63,839 nt of DNA from Acidiferrobacterales bacterium (GTDB taxonomy: Bacteria > Pseudomonadota > Gammaproteobacteria > Arenicellales > Poriferihabitantaceae): positions 1-63,839 of the forward strand of contig JAHQWE010000084.1 of assembly GCA_019633985.1 (NCBI GenBank), written 5' to 3'. Below the pieces are notes generated by a model. That model made no database searches and was not told where the DNA came from. It saw nothing but the letters and a program-made list of their open reading frames with translations. Below, one piece after another: positions 43,543 to 53,583 of the stretch. The position numbers and the translations under genes are program-made. The first letter of the stretch is position 1. Each line of letters begins with the position of its first letter.

Positions 43543-46500
43543 TCAGAGGCAGTTTCCCTCCGCAAATACATCAGCTGTTGAGCCGATGGTGTCTCCCTTT
43601 CCCATGTATGCGATATCGCTTGCGCTGCTCACTGCAAACTGGATCCAGGATAAGTAATTTCCTTCCCCGCAAGATTCGTTCGAATCTTTACCCGTATAAC
43701 TTTCCACAATAATGCGATCACTCTCAGAAGAGGGGCTTTGAGATGATTGCGTAGATACTGCCACCTGGGTTTCATTTGACTCAGAATTACCGCTGATGAT
43801 GAAAACAGGGTTTTGCGTAGCTGTCGGACTCGGAGCAAGATCGTCACCTCCATCCAGACCAATCGCGGGAGTAATGGATGTTGTCGGGGAGTCGCCTTGT
43901 GTCGCAACAGCCAGTAAGTTTTGTCCGTTGAAACCAATCGCCGTCGTTATCGGATTGTCGTTGGTAACATCCGGATTTCGATAAAAAACAAAGTTATTGT
44001 TCAGTGCAGGCAAAAGCTCGCTGCCAAAAATTTTTGAAATCCCTGGCCCCGTACCCCTTGCATTAGGGCCCGTGAACGGTAATGGATTCGCAGCAGGACC
44101 GACTGAAGTACGCAAATCAACCAGCAAATCTCTAATTTGCTCAGCGCTCAGATTAACCTCAGCTATCGGAACATTGCCGGAGTTCAGCTGACGAATTCGC
44201 AGTCTAGCGTCAACAGATGGATCTTCAATCAGACTGTTCGTGTATTCTGGAAACGAAAACACGCCATTTATGCTGCCTTTATATGCCAGATCAAAGTTTG
44301 TGCTGACCGCCCCAATTGTATAGTAGTTAACCACCGGCGGTGGCGCACCATAATAGTCTGTTTCACCTAATATATTGGGAGGGGTGCCTGGCTGTATGGA
44401 GGGATCAGTGCCATCTACGATGGGAGCTTTGAATCCGTCGGTGCCGCCGCCAAAATCACCCCCACCTATTGCTGAAATATTCTCCGCACGTATTAGTAGT
44501 GAGCCAGATAGCGTAACGTTTCCTCCAGCCCCTACACCAACTCCTGTAATGGGTAGACCATCGTCCTCGAATAAATCAGAATTTACACCCGCCGAAAGAT
44601 CTATTGCTGGAAGGGATTCTGATATCGCGGTGCTGTCTGCGCCACCTGAGTAACTGCCGCCTGCATAAAAATCACCCCCTGCACTTGCAGAAAGACTACC
44701 GCCATAGGTTGCCACTCTGTCCACCCGAATATCGCCGCCGGCAATCATCAGAACCGACCCACCGGGTATATATTGGGAGTACTCTTTCGGTGTCCCTCCC
44801 GCTGTGAGGCTATCCGGATTTTCAGTTTCCAGCACGCCAAGAAGTAAATCCTCTGCCGCACCAAACTGCAGATCTCCGCCGCTGGTTTTCAATATATCGG
44901 AGCGACGCGCGAAGATGATACTGCCGTCATTGGAACGAAATGCAATCGCTCGGGCTGCGTCAGTTTCAGCAGATTGGGGCAACGTTACTTCGCCGCCGTC
45001 CATTTCAGCAATAGTGAGGTCATCGGTGGTTTCGATGAGTAGATCTATATCGCCCAGGTTCTGGATTTGCTCCCAACTGAGCTGGCTTACCTCTTGATCA
45101 CTGTTAGATAGAGCGGGCGCAGCGGCATTGTTATCAAGCTCTGCATTGGTGTTGACGATCGTCAGTGTAGTCGGATCGAGCAACAAACTACCTTGTTCAC
45201 CGTTGGTTGCGCTGGCCTCTACAGTCCCCCTATAGCGTAGTACTTTTTTGCCAGACACCTCTATCTGACCGCCATCTCCACTTTCAATTCCACCATTGGC
45301 AGAAATCGTGCCTTCAAAATCGGTTGTACCATCTGACCAAACGACTATTTGCCCGGCATTACCAGCGGTTTGTGCGTTCGACTGAATGTCAACATTGCTT
45401 TCTACCCTGGTTTCTTGGGCATTCCGAATTTCTCCCGCACCCTTGTAGTCGCCGCCGATCAGTATTTTGCCTCCGCCGCTGTCACCTGAAGCATTTACCA
45501 GAACCCCTTCTGCGAGAATGACTTTATTCCCAGTAACAGTGATATCGCCGCCAACAGAACCAGATTCCAGATTACTACTTTCAATTTGGGCATGGACAGC
45601 GACCGACCCAGTGTCACCCGCATCAATCTCAACCTGTCCGCCCTCCGTGTGGATATTTTGATTTACGGTGACACCCGTTAATATTTCCGAAGAAACGCTC
45701 TGACTACTAGTGTTATTTTCGTCGGCTGATTCTTCTGCGTTGCCTTCCACTGCGACATGGGTGTCCGGATCCTCTTGCTCGATTTCATCTTGTTGATCTA
45801 AAGCTTCACTTTCTGGCGCACCTCGTCCCGAAATGTGACTGGTGAAACTCCCTCCATTTGTCGTAACCTGTGCATTCACTTTCACTGCATTACCGGCCGT
45901 TAGCTTGACTTTGAGAGCACCGCTGGTGGAGGTGATGGGTGCGTTTACATATACGTCATTGTGAGCGGTTAACGCTAGTGCCGCGTCATCACCTTCAGTT
46001 TTGGTAATGGAGGCAGCGACGGTGATATTGCCTTCGCCGGAACCAGATTCCGAAGTTTCGATACTGACGCTGCCTCCGTCGTTCAATGTAGCTTCGATAC
46101 TATCGGCTTCTGCCCGGCCTATTGTTATGTCTTCTGGATCAATTAACCACATACCGCCACTACCAGCCGGCGCGCTCACATCAACACTATTTGTAAAACT
46201 GAGTTGTCCTGCACTCGAAGTTTCAATCAAACCACCGTCACCGCCATCGATGCCACCCCGAGCAGAGAGGTTGCCGTTAGCCTGGGTTTCCTTGTCAGAC
46301 CAAAGGACAATGAGTCCTCCACTGCTGGAACCGATGCCATTCGCTGAAATTTCAGCACCTTGTTCCACTGTTGTTTGTTCGGCACGAATTCGGTCTCCTT
46401 CACCTCGTAAATCTCCACCAATATGAATTTCGCCCCCGCCACCTTCGCCATTGGCTTTCAAACGCGCATTTTTTGTCAACGTGATATTTTTGCCAAGAAT

Positions 46501-47406
46501 ATCGATTTGACCGCCTATTTTGCCTTCCTCTCCATCAACATCAATTTCTCCCGAAACTGTTACGCCGCCACCTTCGCCACTCAGGATGATTTTTCCGTCA
46601 CGCTGAGAAATACTACGAGCTGTAATCACGCCGTCCATATTAATGACGTTGTCGACCACAGATTTGGCGGCGGAAGCGCTAAGCGCTACGGTTCCGCCAT
46701 CGGCCTCAATTCGCCCACTGTTTGAAACCAGCGCGTCGCTAAGCTGGTTGTCTATCGCGAGATTGACGAGTCCGTCTCCATAAAGGTCTACCGTAAACCG
46801 ATTACCTGCAGCAAGCGCAACCCGACCGAGACGAGCGCGAATCACACCGTTGTTCTCCACCCCGGGCGCAACGAGGGCTACCAGTCCATTTTCAGCAACA
46901 TTAATCGATCCGTTGTTGATGACGGTGCCGGCTTGGTTGCCGTCAAATATAAACTGATCCGCCATGAAATCGCGGTCACTTATGTTGGAAGTGGTGGCTA
47001 TGAGGCTATGAACGTCAACCTGGGCGTTGTTGCCAAATACGATTCCATTCGGATTCACTAAAAATACCCGTCCGTTGGCTTTCAACGCACCTTGGATATC
47101 TGACATCTTTTCCCCGACTACCCGATTCAAGATGGTGGAATCTGATGTGGGCTGAATGATTCTTACACTCTCACCCCGTCCAATGTTGAAGCTCTGCCAG
47201 TTAATCGCTGCTCTCCCCGAGGTTTGATCAATTATCATGGAGTTGGTGTTTTCTCCGGATATGGTTGCTTGGCCCGCAGTGACAGTGCCGTTGGTTGGAT
47301 TGGCCTGCGCTGCAAACCCAATACTGAACGTGAGGCTAAATGCGGTGATCCATACAAAATGTCTTCTGCTTCCTTGGTGTTGATTCACTTTGATATGTTT
47401 TTTCAT
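43543..47406 (-). CDS. Two-partner-secretion exoprotein (TpsA, filamentous-haemagglutinin type)
   Basis: 1287 residues from ATG 47406 (GGAG 8 bases upstream). An extended signal peptide (residues 1-36) is followed by the TPS domain: AAINWQSFNIGRGESVRIIQ, ILNRVVGEKMSDIQGALKAN and VFLVNPNGIVFGNNAQVDVH with the NPNG(I) motif. The body is a predicted beta-helix containing a ~130-residue module twice (each ending LIDPEDITI or LLDPTTLTI). The C-terminal 42 residues hold two Cys 40 positions apart, the second penultimate, as in exoproteins kept on the cell surface. It is exported by the TpsB encoded 94 bp upstream. Confidence 0.93.
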   Translation of the reverse strand: MKKHIKVNQHQGSRRHFVWITAFSLTFSIGFAAQANPTNGTVTAGQATISGENTNSMIIDQTSGRAAINWQSFNIGRGESVRIIQPTSDSTILNRVVGEKMSDIQGALKANGRVFLVNPNGIVFGNNAQVDVHSLIATTSNISDRDFMADQFIFDGNQAGTVINNGSINVAENGLVALVAPGVENNGVIRARLGRVALAAGNRFTVDLYGDGLVNLAIDNQLSDALVSNSGRIEADGGTVALSASAAKSVVDNVINMDGVITARSISQRDGKIILSGEGGGVTVSGEIDVDGEEGKIGGQIDILGKNITLTKNARLKANGEGGGGEIHIGGDLRGEGDRIRAEQTTVEQGAEISANGIGSSSGGLIVLWSDKETQANGNLSARGGIDGGDGGLIETSSAGQLSFTNSVDVSAPAGSGGMWLIDPEDITIGRAEADSIEATLNDGGSVSIETSESGSGEGNITVAASITKTEGDDAALALTAHNDVYVNAPITSTSGALKVKLTAGNAVKVNAQVTTNGGSFTSHISGRGAPESEALDQQDEIEQEDPDTHVAVEGNAEESADENNTSSQSVSSEILTGVTVNQNIHTEGGQVEIDAGDTGSVAVHAQIESSNLESGSVGGDITVTGNKVILAEGVLVNASGDSGGGKILIGGDYKGAGEIRNAQETRVESNVDIQSNAQTAGNAGQIVVWSDGTTDFEGTISANGGIESGDGGQIEVSGKKVLRYRGTVEASATNGEQGSLLLDPTTLTIVNTNAELDNNAAAPALSNSDQEVSQLSWEQIQNLGDIDLLIETTDDLTIAEMDGGEVTLPQSAETDAARAIAFRSNDGSIIFARRSDILKTSGGDLQFGAAEDLLLGVLETENPDSLTAGGTPKEYSQYIPGGSVLMIAGGDIRVDRVATYGGSLSASAGGDFYAGGSYSGGADSTAISESLPAIDLSAGVNSDLFEDDGLPITGVGVGAGGNVTLSGSLLIRAENISAIGGGDFGGGTDGFKAPIVDGTDPSIQPGTPPNILGETDYYGAPPPVVNYYTIGAVSTNFDLAYKGSINGVFSFPEYTNSLIEDPSVDARLRIRQLNSGNVPIAEVNLSAEQIRDLLVDLRTSVGPAANPLPFTGPNARGTGPGISKIFGSELLPALNNNFVFYRNPDVTNDNPITTAIGFNGQNLLAVATQGDSPTTSITPAIGLDGGDDLAPSPTATQNPVFIISGNSESNETQVAVSTQSSQSPSSESDRIIVESYTGKDSNESCGEGNYLSWIQFAVSSASDIAYMGKGDTIGSTADVFAEGNCL

Positions 47407-47499
47407 CGCATTTCTCCTAACAGTGTCATAATGCAAACGAATTTAGATTCGTACTTCACTCTTGTATTAAATTGATCGCAACAGGGAAAAAAGAAACCC

Positions 47500-49179
47500 C
47501 TAAAAAGAATTTTTTATCGCAAAAAATACTCTGCCATCATCATCGCCTTCAGAGGCCACCTCATTGGAGAGCGGTATGGAATATTCAATATACCCTCCCC
47601 AGTTTTTAATCAGATCAAACCGTAATCCAAGGCCCGTGGAAGACAGGCTTTCGGATTCTTCTTCATCAACGGACGGCCGATTTAGATCGACTTCCCCACC
47701 ATCCAAATAGGCATATTGCACCAGTCCGTTGATCCAGCGGGCATCGGGTTGGGTGGTAAAGCGTAGTTCGATTCGTCCGGCAATTCCGCTATCACCTGTA
47801 ATTTCTGAAGAATCAAACGCACCGCCGAAGTCTCTACCCCCAATGCCAAATTGCTCTGCTCCAAGCAAAATATCATCAGAATGTTGTGCATTGATCGCGG
47901 TAAAGAGCGAGAAACGTTGGCTGAGAGCCTGCAGTCTTGCTGCATAGATATCGATTTTCGAATAGTCGATTGCGCCGTCAAGTCGGCTGTTACCGCTGGC
48001 ATTCAGTGTGTCAATACCCTGACTCAGATTGACTTCAATCAGATTCAAACCCCTATAACGGTCTAGTCTGTCGTAGGTGATGCCTAGTCGAATGCTTCTA
48101 ATTTTATCTTCGGTTTCCGGGCCTTCCTCGCTGCCAAGTCGTTTCGACTCATTATCCAGCGTGTCAAAACTGGCGTGGCCGATAAAGTTTTGCCTCCTCG
48201 CCCGAATGATGGGATATTCTAATTCCAGTTCGAGATTTTGCGTATCGCTTTCGATTTCCAATGGCTCGAGCAACCCACCAGGTTGGCTATTAGCAAAACT
48301 TGCCAGTTGTCGAAATATGAGACCATTCGTTCCCAGCGGTGCACTATGTTGAAATGAGGCGTAATTCAATTCTTCATTCAGAGTCGAACTAAGGGTAATA
48401 CTTGCAGAGTTCATTGCGGGTGATAAATTATTCAAGCCGGCGGTGGCAGTGACTCTGGCGGGGCCAAGAAAGTCGTTCCCTCTATTGTTCAATTCTATGG
48501 AATACTCTCTGTCGTCAACAATCGCGTTTAATGTCAGATCAGCCGCATTGGGAACGTCCGAAGGAGATAGAGTGGCGTTGATTGAATAACCTGGGATGTC
48601 GTTCAACAGTAATAAATATCTCTCCAAATCTCTTGCGCGCAGGGGTTTAGAGCGTAATATGTTAGCGAGGTAACGTTCAATTTTTTTTAGCGCTTTGGGT
48701 TCTTCCGTGTTGATGGTGACATTAGAAATAAAGCCCTCAATGACGGTGATTTTCACCGGAGCGTCAGCGCTGATCTCCTGCTCAGGTAGAACAGCTTGAG
48801 ACAGAATAAAGCCTCGGTTTCGATAGTATGCAGTGATGCTATTTACCACCTCGTAAAGCGCTCGCAATGAGACAGTAGTGCCTATTTTCGTTTCGAATAT
48901 AGTTTCTATTTCTTCATTGCTAAATTCTGTGACGCCGGTTAGTTCAATTCCTTTCAACACAAAATCAACATCAGGGACATCTGCGGGGAGTCGCAGATCC
49001 GTTTGGCCAGGGATCTCCACTTCCCCAGAGGATTTTGGCGTGCTGAACGGTCTGAATTCCTGATCTATTCGAGATGGATCCGCACTCGGCGGAATATCAC
49101 TTTGAGCAAGGCAAAGTGAAGAAACGGACAAGCTCAATATCAAAAAGCTTGAACAAATACCGCGAATCAAATACTGCAA
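47500..49179 (-). CDS. TpsB outer-membrane transporter (ShlB/FhaC/HecB family)
   Basis: 559 residues. Signal peptide (SSFLILSLSVSSLCLAQ); POTRA domains (about 65-215: VDFVLKGIELTGVTEFSNEE, APVKITVIEGFISNVTINTE); then a 16-strand barrel (TFKINS-type ends; FGIGGRDFGGAFDSSEITGD at the L6 loop, where family members have VRGY-like). It ends in an aromatic strand (DGRVFFAIKNSF). It secretes the TpsA encoded next in the same operon. TTG start at 49179 after GAGGTAGG. Confidence 0.93.
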   Translation of the reverse strand: MQYLIRGICSSFLILSLSVSSLCLAQSDIPPSADPSRIDQEFRPFSTPKSSGEVEIPGQTDLRLPADVPDVDFVLKGIELTGVTEFSNEEIETIFETKIGTTVSLRALYEVVNSITAYYRNRGFILSQAVLPEQEISADAPVKITVIEGFISNVTINTEEPKALKKIERYLANILRSKPLRARDLERYLLLLNDIPGYSINATLSPSDVPNAADLTLNAIVDDREYSIELNNRGNDFLGPARVTATAGLNNLSPAMNSASITLSSTLNEELNYASFQHSAPLGTNGLIFRQLASFANSQPGGLLEPLEIESDTQNLELELEYPIIRARRQNFIGHASFDTLDNESKRLGSEEGPETEDKIRSIRLGITYDRLDRYRGLNLIEVNLSQGIDTLNASGNSRLDGAIDYSKIDIYAARLQALSQRFSLFTAINAQHSDDILLGAEQFGIGGRDFGGAFDSSEITGDSGIAGRIELRFTTQPDARWINGLVQYAYLDGGEVDLNRPSVDEEESESLSSTGLGLRFDLIKNWGGYIEYSIPLSNEVASEGDDDGRVFFAIKNSF

Positions 49180-49391
49180 CTGACCTACCTCACTGATTGC
49201 TTACTTGTTGTCATACGAATGCTGGATAGTATAGGGTTCAGATTAAACAAATTATGTGATTTCTGCACATAGTTACTTTTTTGGCAAATTTTAGATTTGA
49301 TAAGTGTGGGCAATCATAAGATAACTACAATCTCGACATCATTTCCTTGTCAGATTTCATGTATCCGATACGATCTGCCGAAGGGAAACGA

Positions 49392-50294
49392 ATGACAAAA
49401 ACTCAAAACGCAATCACTCTGATCATAGTTTTATTCATTGCGAATTTCGTTATGTGGGGATCACTGAGTGCCCACGAGGACGAGCAACCTATCGGTGAAG
49501 CGATTGAAAATATTCCGATATTTGATGCGCACATCCACTACAAACAACCGGCATGGGATGTTTATCCCGTTGAAAGTATCGTCGAGCTCATGGATCGAAA
49601 TGGCATTGCCATGGGGCTCGTTTCCTCAACCCCAGATGCGGGAACAATTCTGCTATGGAAATACGCGCCCAACCGGATTGTGCCCGAACTGCGACCTTAC
49701 TACGGCACAGTGGGGTCCTCGAATTGGGCGAAAGCAGAAAACATGAAGGAGTACCTCAATTCGCGACTGGAGAAATATCCGCATGAGGGAATTGGAGAAT
49801 TTCATATTCATCGTCTGGATACCAATGATGAGCCATTTTTCAGATCGGTGATTACTCTCGCTAAGGAGCGGGGAATATTTTTGCATGTTCACTCTGACGT
49901 CAAACCTATCCGATGGCTTTATAGTCTTGATAATGAGGTAGAGATTATTTGGGCACACGCAGGATTAGGCACACCAGTTGAAGAAGTTTACGCACTAATG
50001 AACGAGTTTCCAGATCTCGTGGCGGACTTGTCTTTGCGAGAATATGACATTCTTTCCGCAGGTGGGCAGCTAAACCAGAACTGGCGCGAGGTGCTGTTGA
50101 CGTTTCAGGACAGGCTTCTGGTCGGTAGCGATACTTGGGTGAACAGCCAATGGGCAGACTATTCAAATATCATTGATTCCAATCGAAACTGGCTGTCTCA
50201 ATTACCGAGAGCGGCGGCGGAAAATATTGCCTATAGAAATGCCGAACGTCTTTTTGACCGGACAGTCTCTCTAGAACAAATTGGTACAAGGTAG
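49392..50294 (+). CDS. Exported amidohydrolase-family (PF04909-like) protein
   Basis: 300 residues from ATG 49392 (AAGGGA upstream). An N-terminal hydrophobic segment (AITLIIVLFIANFVMWGSL) acts as signal or anchor. TIM-barrel metal motifs: PIFDAHIHY (HxH), FLHVHSD, WAHAGLG and LVGSDTW. Amidohydrolase_2 proteins hydrolyse or decarboxylate cyclic amide and acid substrates with a divalent metal; the substrate is not predictable. Divergent from the tpsB operon across ~210 bp. Periplasmic localisation is a little unusual for the family. Confidence 0.85.
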   Translation: MTKTQNAITLIIVLFIANFVMWGSLSAHEDEQPIGEAIENIPIFDAHIHYKQPAWDVYPVESIVELMDRNGIAMGLVSSTPDAGTILLWKYAPNRIVPELRPYYGTVGSSNWAKAENMKEYLNSRLEKYPHEGIGEFHIHRLDTNDEPFFRSVITLAKERGIFLHVHSDVKPIRWLYSLDNEVEIIWAHAGLGTPVEEVYALMNEFPDLVADLSLREYDILSAGGQLNQNWREVLLTFQDRLLVGSDTWVNSQWADYSNIIDSNRNWLSQLPRAAAENIAYRNAERLFDRTVSLEQIGTR

Positions 50295-50431
50295 CACCTG
50301 GTATTTTTGGATAGATCTATACTAATCCTGGTAGCTGCATTGTCCTGTTTCGGACTATGGTTCGTTTTTCGATTGCTCTCCTGATCATCCGATGGTTTAG
50401 GAACGGTTTGACCGTGTGCTGATCAATAGCA

Positions 50432-51739
50432 CTAATGCAGCTTAAGTCTGGGTCGGAGAAAACGATTCAATTTGTCTGAAATCATGAGAAGCGCGGTACG
50501 AAGATAGCCATGAATTGCGCTCTGATGGAGGCGATAGAGGGAAACATAGGTAAACCGTGCAATGCGACCTTGGACGTTAAGACTGCCGCCTCCGATACCA
50601 CCCATCAATCTACCAAAGGCGGTGTAGTCACTCAGAGATACGAGTGACCCGTAGTCCCGATAGGAGAACGCTGCCGGTTTTTTGTTGTTGACGAGTCGAA
50701 TGATATTGGAACTGATTTGGCTTGCCATTTGATGCGCGGATTGTGCTCTCGGCGGCACCCATTTTTTTGCTCCCGAAGCTTCTGTTATCTCGAGTCCTGC
50801 GCAATCTCCCATTGCAAAAATAGTGGGATGTTGTTGGGTTTGCAGCGTAGGTGTTACGATAATTTGATTCGCATTATTGGTTTCAATTCCCGCCGTCAGC
50901 TTAAGAAATTCAGGTGCTTTTATACCGGCAGCCCAGACCAGAGTGTCTGCTGCGATGGAATTTCCGTCATTGGTGAGCAGAGTGTTTTCCTTCGCCTCAG
51001 AGATTTGCGTATTAACCCAAACCCTGACTCCTCTTCTGGTGAGCTCCTTGATAACTGATTCAGAAATCGACTCACTCAGTGCGGGGAGAACCCGAGGTCC
51101 AGCTTCGATTAAAGAAATTTCTAAATGCTCGCTCCTCACATTTTTTAATCCATAAGTCGAAAACCACTCCCTGGCGCGTAGTAGTTCCGCGGACAGTTCG
51201 ACACCGGTTGCACCGCCTCCGACAATAGCAATATGCAGCCTTTTCTCAGGATTATTTTCCAGTTGCTGATTGAGTCGAATAAAGTTGTTCACCAATCGCT
51301 CATGAAAATCGACTGCTTGACTATGAGAGTCCAGAAAGTGACAGAATTCTGAGACGCCCTCAACGCCAAAATCATTGGATACACTACCAATGGCAACGAC
51401 TAGATAATCAAACTTTATGAATCTGACCGGTAAAATTTCTTCACCAGATTTTTCTTTGATCGCTGCAAGTTGAATCGACTTATCTTCACTATTGATCTGT
51501 TCCAATCTGCCGAGTTTGAACATATAGCCGTTCAGATGAGCATGGGCCCGATAGCTGACCGCGTCGACGGCCGCGTCCAGAGAACCTGAAGCAACTTCAT
51601 GGAGCAGCGGCTTCCAGATATGCACTGGTTTGTGGTCAACCAGTACGATTTCTGCTTTTTTGCCTCGGCCAAGTTTTCTCCCGAGTTTGGTGGCGAGTTC
51701 GAGACCGCCCGCACCACCGCCGACTATGACAACACGCAT
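50432..51739 (-). CDS. ndh: Type II NADH dehydrogenase (NDH-2)
   Basis: 435 residues from ATG 51739, chosen because MRVVIVGGGAGGLELATKLG puts the FAD-binding GxGxxG at the N-terminus as in the family. The NADH-binding loop is LHIAIVGGGATGVELSAEL, followed by the flavin site TIFAMGDCAGL and SAHQMASQI. It transfers electrons from NADH to quinone at the inner membrane without pumping protons. The C-terminal region has an amphipathic helix for membrane contact. Monocistronic; convergent with the amidohydrolase. Confidence 0.93.
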   Translation of the reverse strand: MRVVIVGGGAGGLELATKLGRKLGRGKKAEIVLVDHKPVHIWKPLLHEVASGSLDAAVDAVSYRAHAHLNGYMFKLGRLEQINSEDKSIQLAAIKEKSGEEILPVRFIKFDYLVVAIGSVSNDFGVEGVSEFCHFLDSHSQAVDFHERLVNNFIRLNQQLENNPEKRLHIAIVGGGATGVELSAELLRAREWFSTYGLKNVRSEHLEISLIEAGPRVLPALSESISESVIKELTRRGVRVWVNTQISEAKENTLLTNDGNSIAADTLVWAAGIKAPEFLKLTAGIETNNANQIIVTPTLQTQQHPTIFAMGDCAGLEITEASGAKKWVPPRAQSAHQMASQISSNIIRLVNNKKPAAFSYRDYGSLVSLSDYTAFGRLMGGIGGGSLNVQGRIARFTYVSLYRLHQSAIHGYLRTALLMISDKLNRFLRPRLKLH

Positions 51740-51971
51740 TATGTAATTGCTAGAATGAGAATTGAGGAAGAAGTAACGTTTTGTGCCAAGCTTTCCGAGC
51801 ATATCATGTTCAGTAAGTGAGCCATCGATTAGCCGGCGATGGATACCGAATTAGAAATGTTTAAGGGATGTACTTTGCGCATTGCTTGTTTGGATTTTTA
51901 CGGAAAATATCCCTGGTCCTTGCTTTAGTGTTGAGATACTGTTTTTGCCCCTCAACCAAGAACCCCTTCTT

Positions 51972-52490
51972 ATGAGATACCTTCATGTCATCGCTACACA
52001 GCGTGCGCTTTTTCGATTTTCTATCATCCTATATCTAGCTCTCTGTTTGAGTTTGACCGGAAAGGTGTATGCCGGCGGCAATTTAACTGCAGAATATGAG
52101 CGCACTATTCCAAAGTCGGCAGCTGAAATATGGCAGCTCGTAGGAAACTTTAATGGTTTGCATGAGTGGCATCCAGCGGTTGTGAAAACCGACGCTGATG
52201 GCGGTGGAGATATGGCTGGTGACAGAAGGCTGCTGACATTGGGCGACGGAGCAACCATCGACGAGGAGCTGCTGGAATACGATCAGGACGGTATGCGTTT
52301 AAGTTATAAAATACTGGAGGGTCCCTTGCCTGTAAGCGACTATGTATCAACTATCTCAGTATCCGATAGTGGAGATGGAAGTGCTAAGGTCGTCTGGAAT
52401 TCCACGTTCAAAGCGAATGGAGTCAGTGACGATAAAGCGGTGGAAATTATTACAGGGATCTATGTCGCGGGCTTGGATGCGGTGAATTAG
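51972..52490 (+). CDS. Exported SRPBCC/START-fold protein (polyketide-cyclase type)
   Basis: 172 residues from ATG 51972. A signal peptide (ALFRFSIILYLALCLSLTGKVYAGG) precedes an SRPBCC fold: TAEYERTIPKSAAEIWQLVG, LHEWHPAVVK, GDRRLLTLGDGATIDEELLE, RLSYKILEGPLPVSDYVSTI. The fold binds hydrophobic ligands and is used as cyclase, lipid carrier or stress protein. Its export is the unusual point. Ligand unknown. Confidence 0.82.
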   Translation: MRYLHVIATQRALFRFSIILYLALCLSLTGKVYAGGNLTAEYERTIPKSAAEIWQLVGNFNGLHEWHPAVVKTDADGGGDMAGDRRLLTLGDGATIDEELLEYDQDGMRLSYKILEGPLPVSDYVSTISVSDSGDGSAKVVWNSTFKANGVSDDKAVEIITGIYVAGLDAVN

Positions 52491-52722
52491 CGAAGTATAA
52501 AATAGCAGAATTTAGCGCCGTGATCATGATTCTGTTACAGGATCTCTGCACGGTCCATTGTTTCGAATAAGTGGCTTGCCAGAGAATGACATCACTTTGT
52601 TTGAGTCTCTTTTGTGGTCGTCCGGATGGCTTGTGAGTATTTGGAGTCGGCGGCTGTCATCGCGGAAAACTCACTTGAATCTGAACGCGGAACACGTCAT
52701 TGAACTCTAGGAGTAACTCGCC

Positions 52723-53472
52723 CTAAGGTAACGCAAGAAGTCCGCCATCCACTACCAGCTCGGTCCCAGTAATAAACGAGGCCTGGTTCGATAATAAGAA
52801 TAGAGCGGCTGCCGACATATCGGTTACTTGGCCAACCCGACCTAGGGGGACGATACTGGCAACAGCATTCTTGCTCGCGGGATCGGAATCCCAACGAGCT
52901 TGCATTGGAGATTCGCATGGGCCGGGCACGATCACATTCGAGCGAATCTGATTGTCTCCGAGCTGGATGGCGAGAGACTTTGAGAGTGCGATCACTCCGG
53001 CTTTAGCCGCCTGATAAGCGTCCTGTGGAGCTGCATCCCCCCGCATGCATTGGATTGTAGAAAAGTGAACCATGGCACCACCACCTCTGGCTTGCATGGA
53101 CGGCACCACAGCCCGGGATAAATGCACGCAACTTTTTAGATTGATATTCAAAACTTGATCCCAGACTCCAAGATTAATATCAAGAGCGGATTGATCTCTA
53201 CCAAACCAGAGTGCCCCGGCGACATTCGCTAGCAAGTCGACCCCACCGAATGTCGATATCGCGCGCTCTGTAGCATGTAATACCGCCTGCTCATCAGTAA
53301 TATCTACAGACAAGTAAAGTGTATCGTTAAGATTGGTGATTTGTTTTGGGGGAGGCTTGATATCCATCATCAACACTTTTGCACCAGCGGCAACAAGATC
53401 GAGGGAAAGCTGAAGCCCCATTCCTCCTCCTGCACCGCTCACAACCGCGACTTTCTCTGAGAAATCAAACAT
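52723..53472 (-). CDS. Short-chain dehydrogenase/reductase (classical SDR)
   Basis: 249 residues from ATG 53472. Cofactor motif VAVVSGAGGGMGLQLS, then LLANVAGA, catalytic Ser in MVHFSTIQ, YxxxK in DAYQAAKAG, and the usual end FITGTELVVDGG. The Asp-like residue after the beta2 strand (MMDIKPP) favours NAD(H). Cytosolic oxidoreductase of unknown substrate, transcribed away from an FAD amine oxidase 111 bp off. Confidence 0.93.
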   Translation of the reverse strand: MFDFSEKVAVVSGAGGGMGLQLSLDLVAAGAKVLMMDIKPPPKQITNLNDTLYLSVDITDEQAVLHATERAISTFGGVDLLANVAGALWFGRDQSALDINLGVWDQVLNINLKSCVHLSRAVVPSMQARGGGAMVHFSTIQCMRGDAAPQDAYQAAKAGVIALSKSLAIQLGDNQIRSNVIVPGPCESPMQARWDSDPASKNAVASIVPLGRVGQVTDMSAAALFLLSNQASFITGTELVVDGGLLALP

Positions 53473-53583
53473 CTTTAGGTTTGTGAAATATTGTAAATAG
53501 TGAAATAGTATCACTACCCAATCAATGTGCAGCCGGGCAATTTCAATCCATATGTTTCTGCTTCGAGTCGATCAATATAGTTC

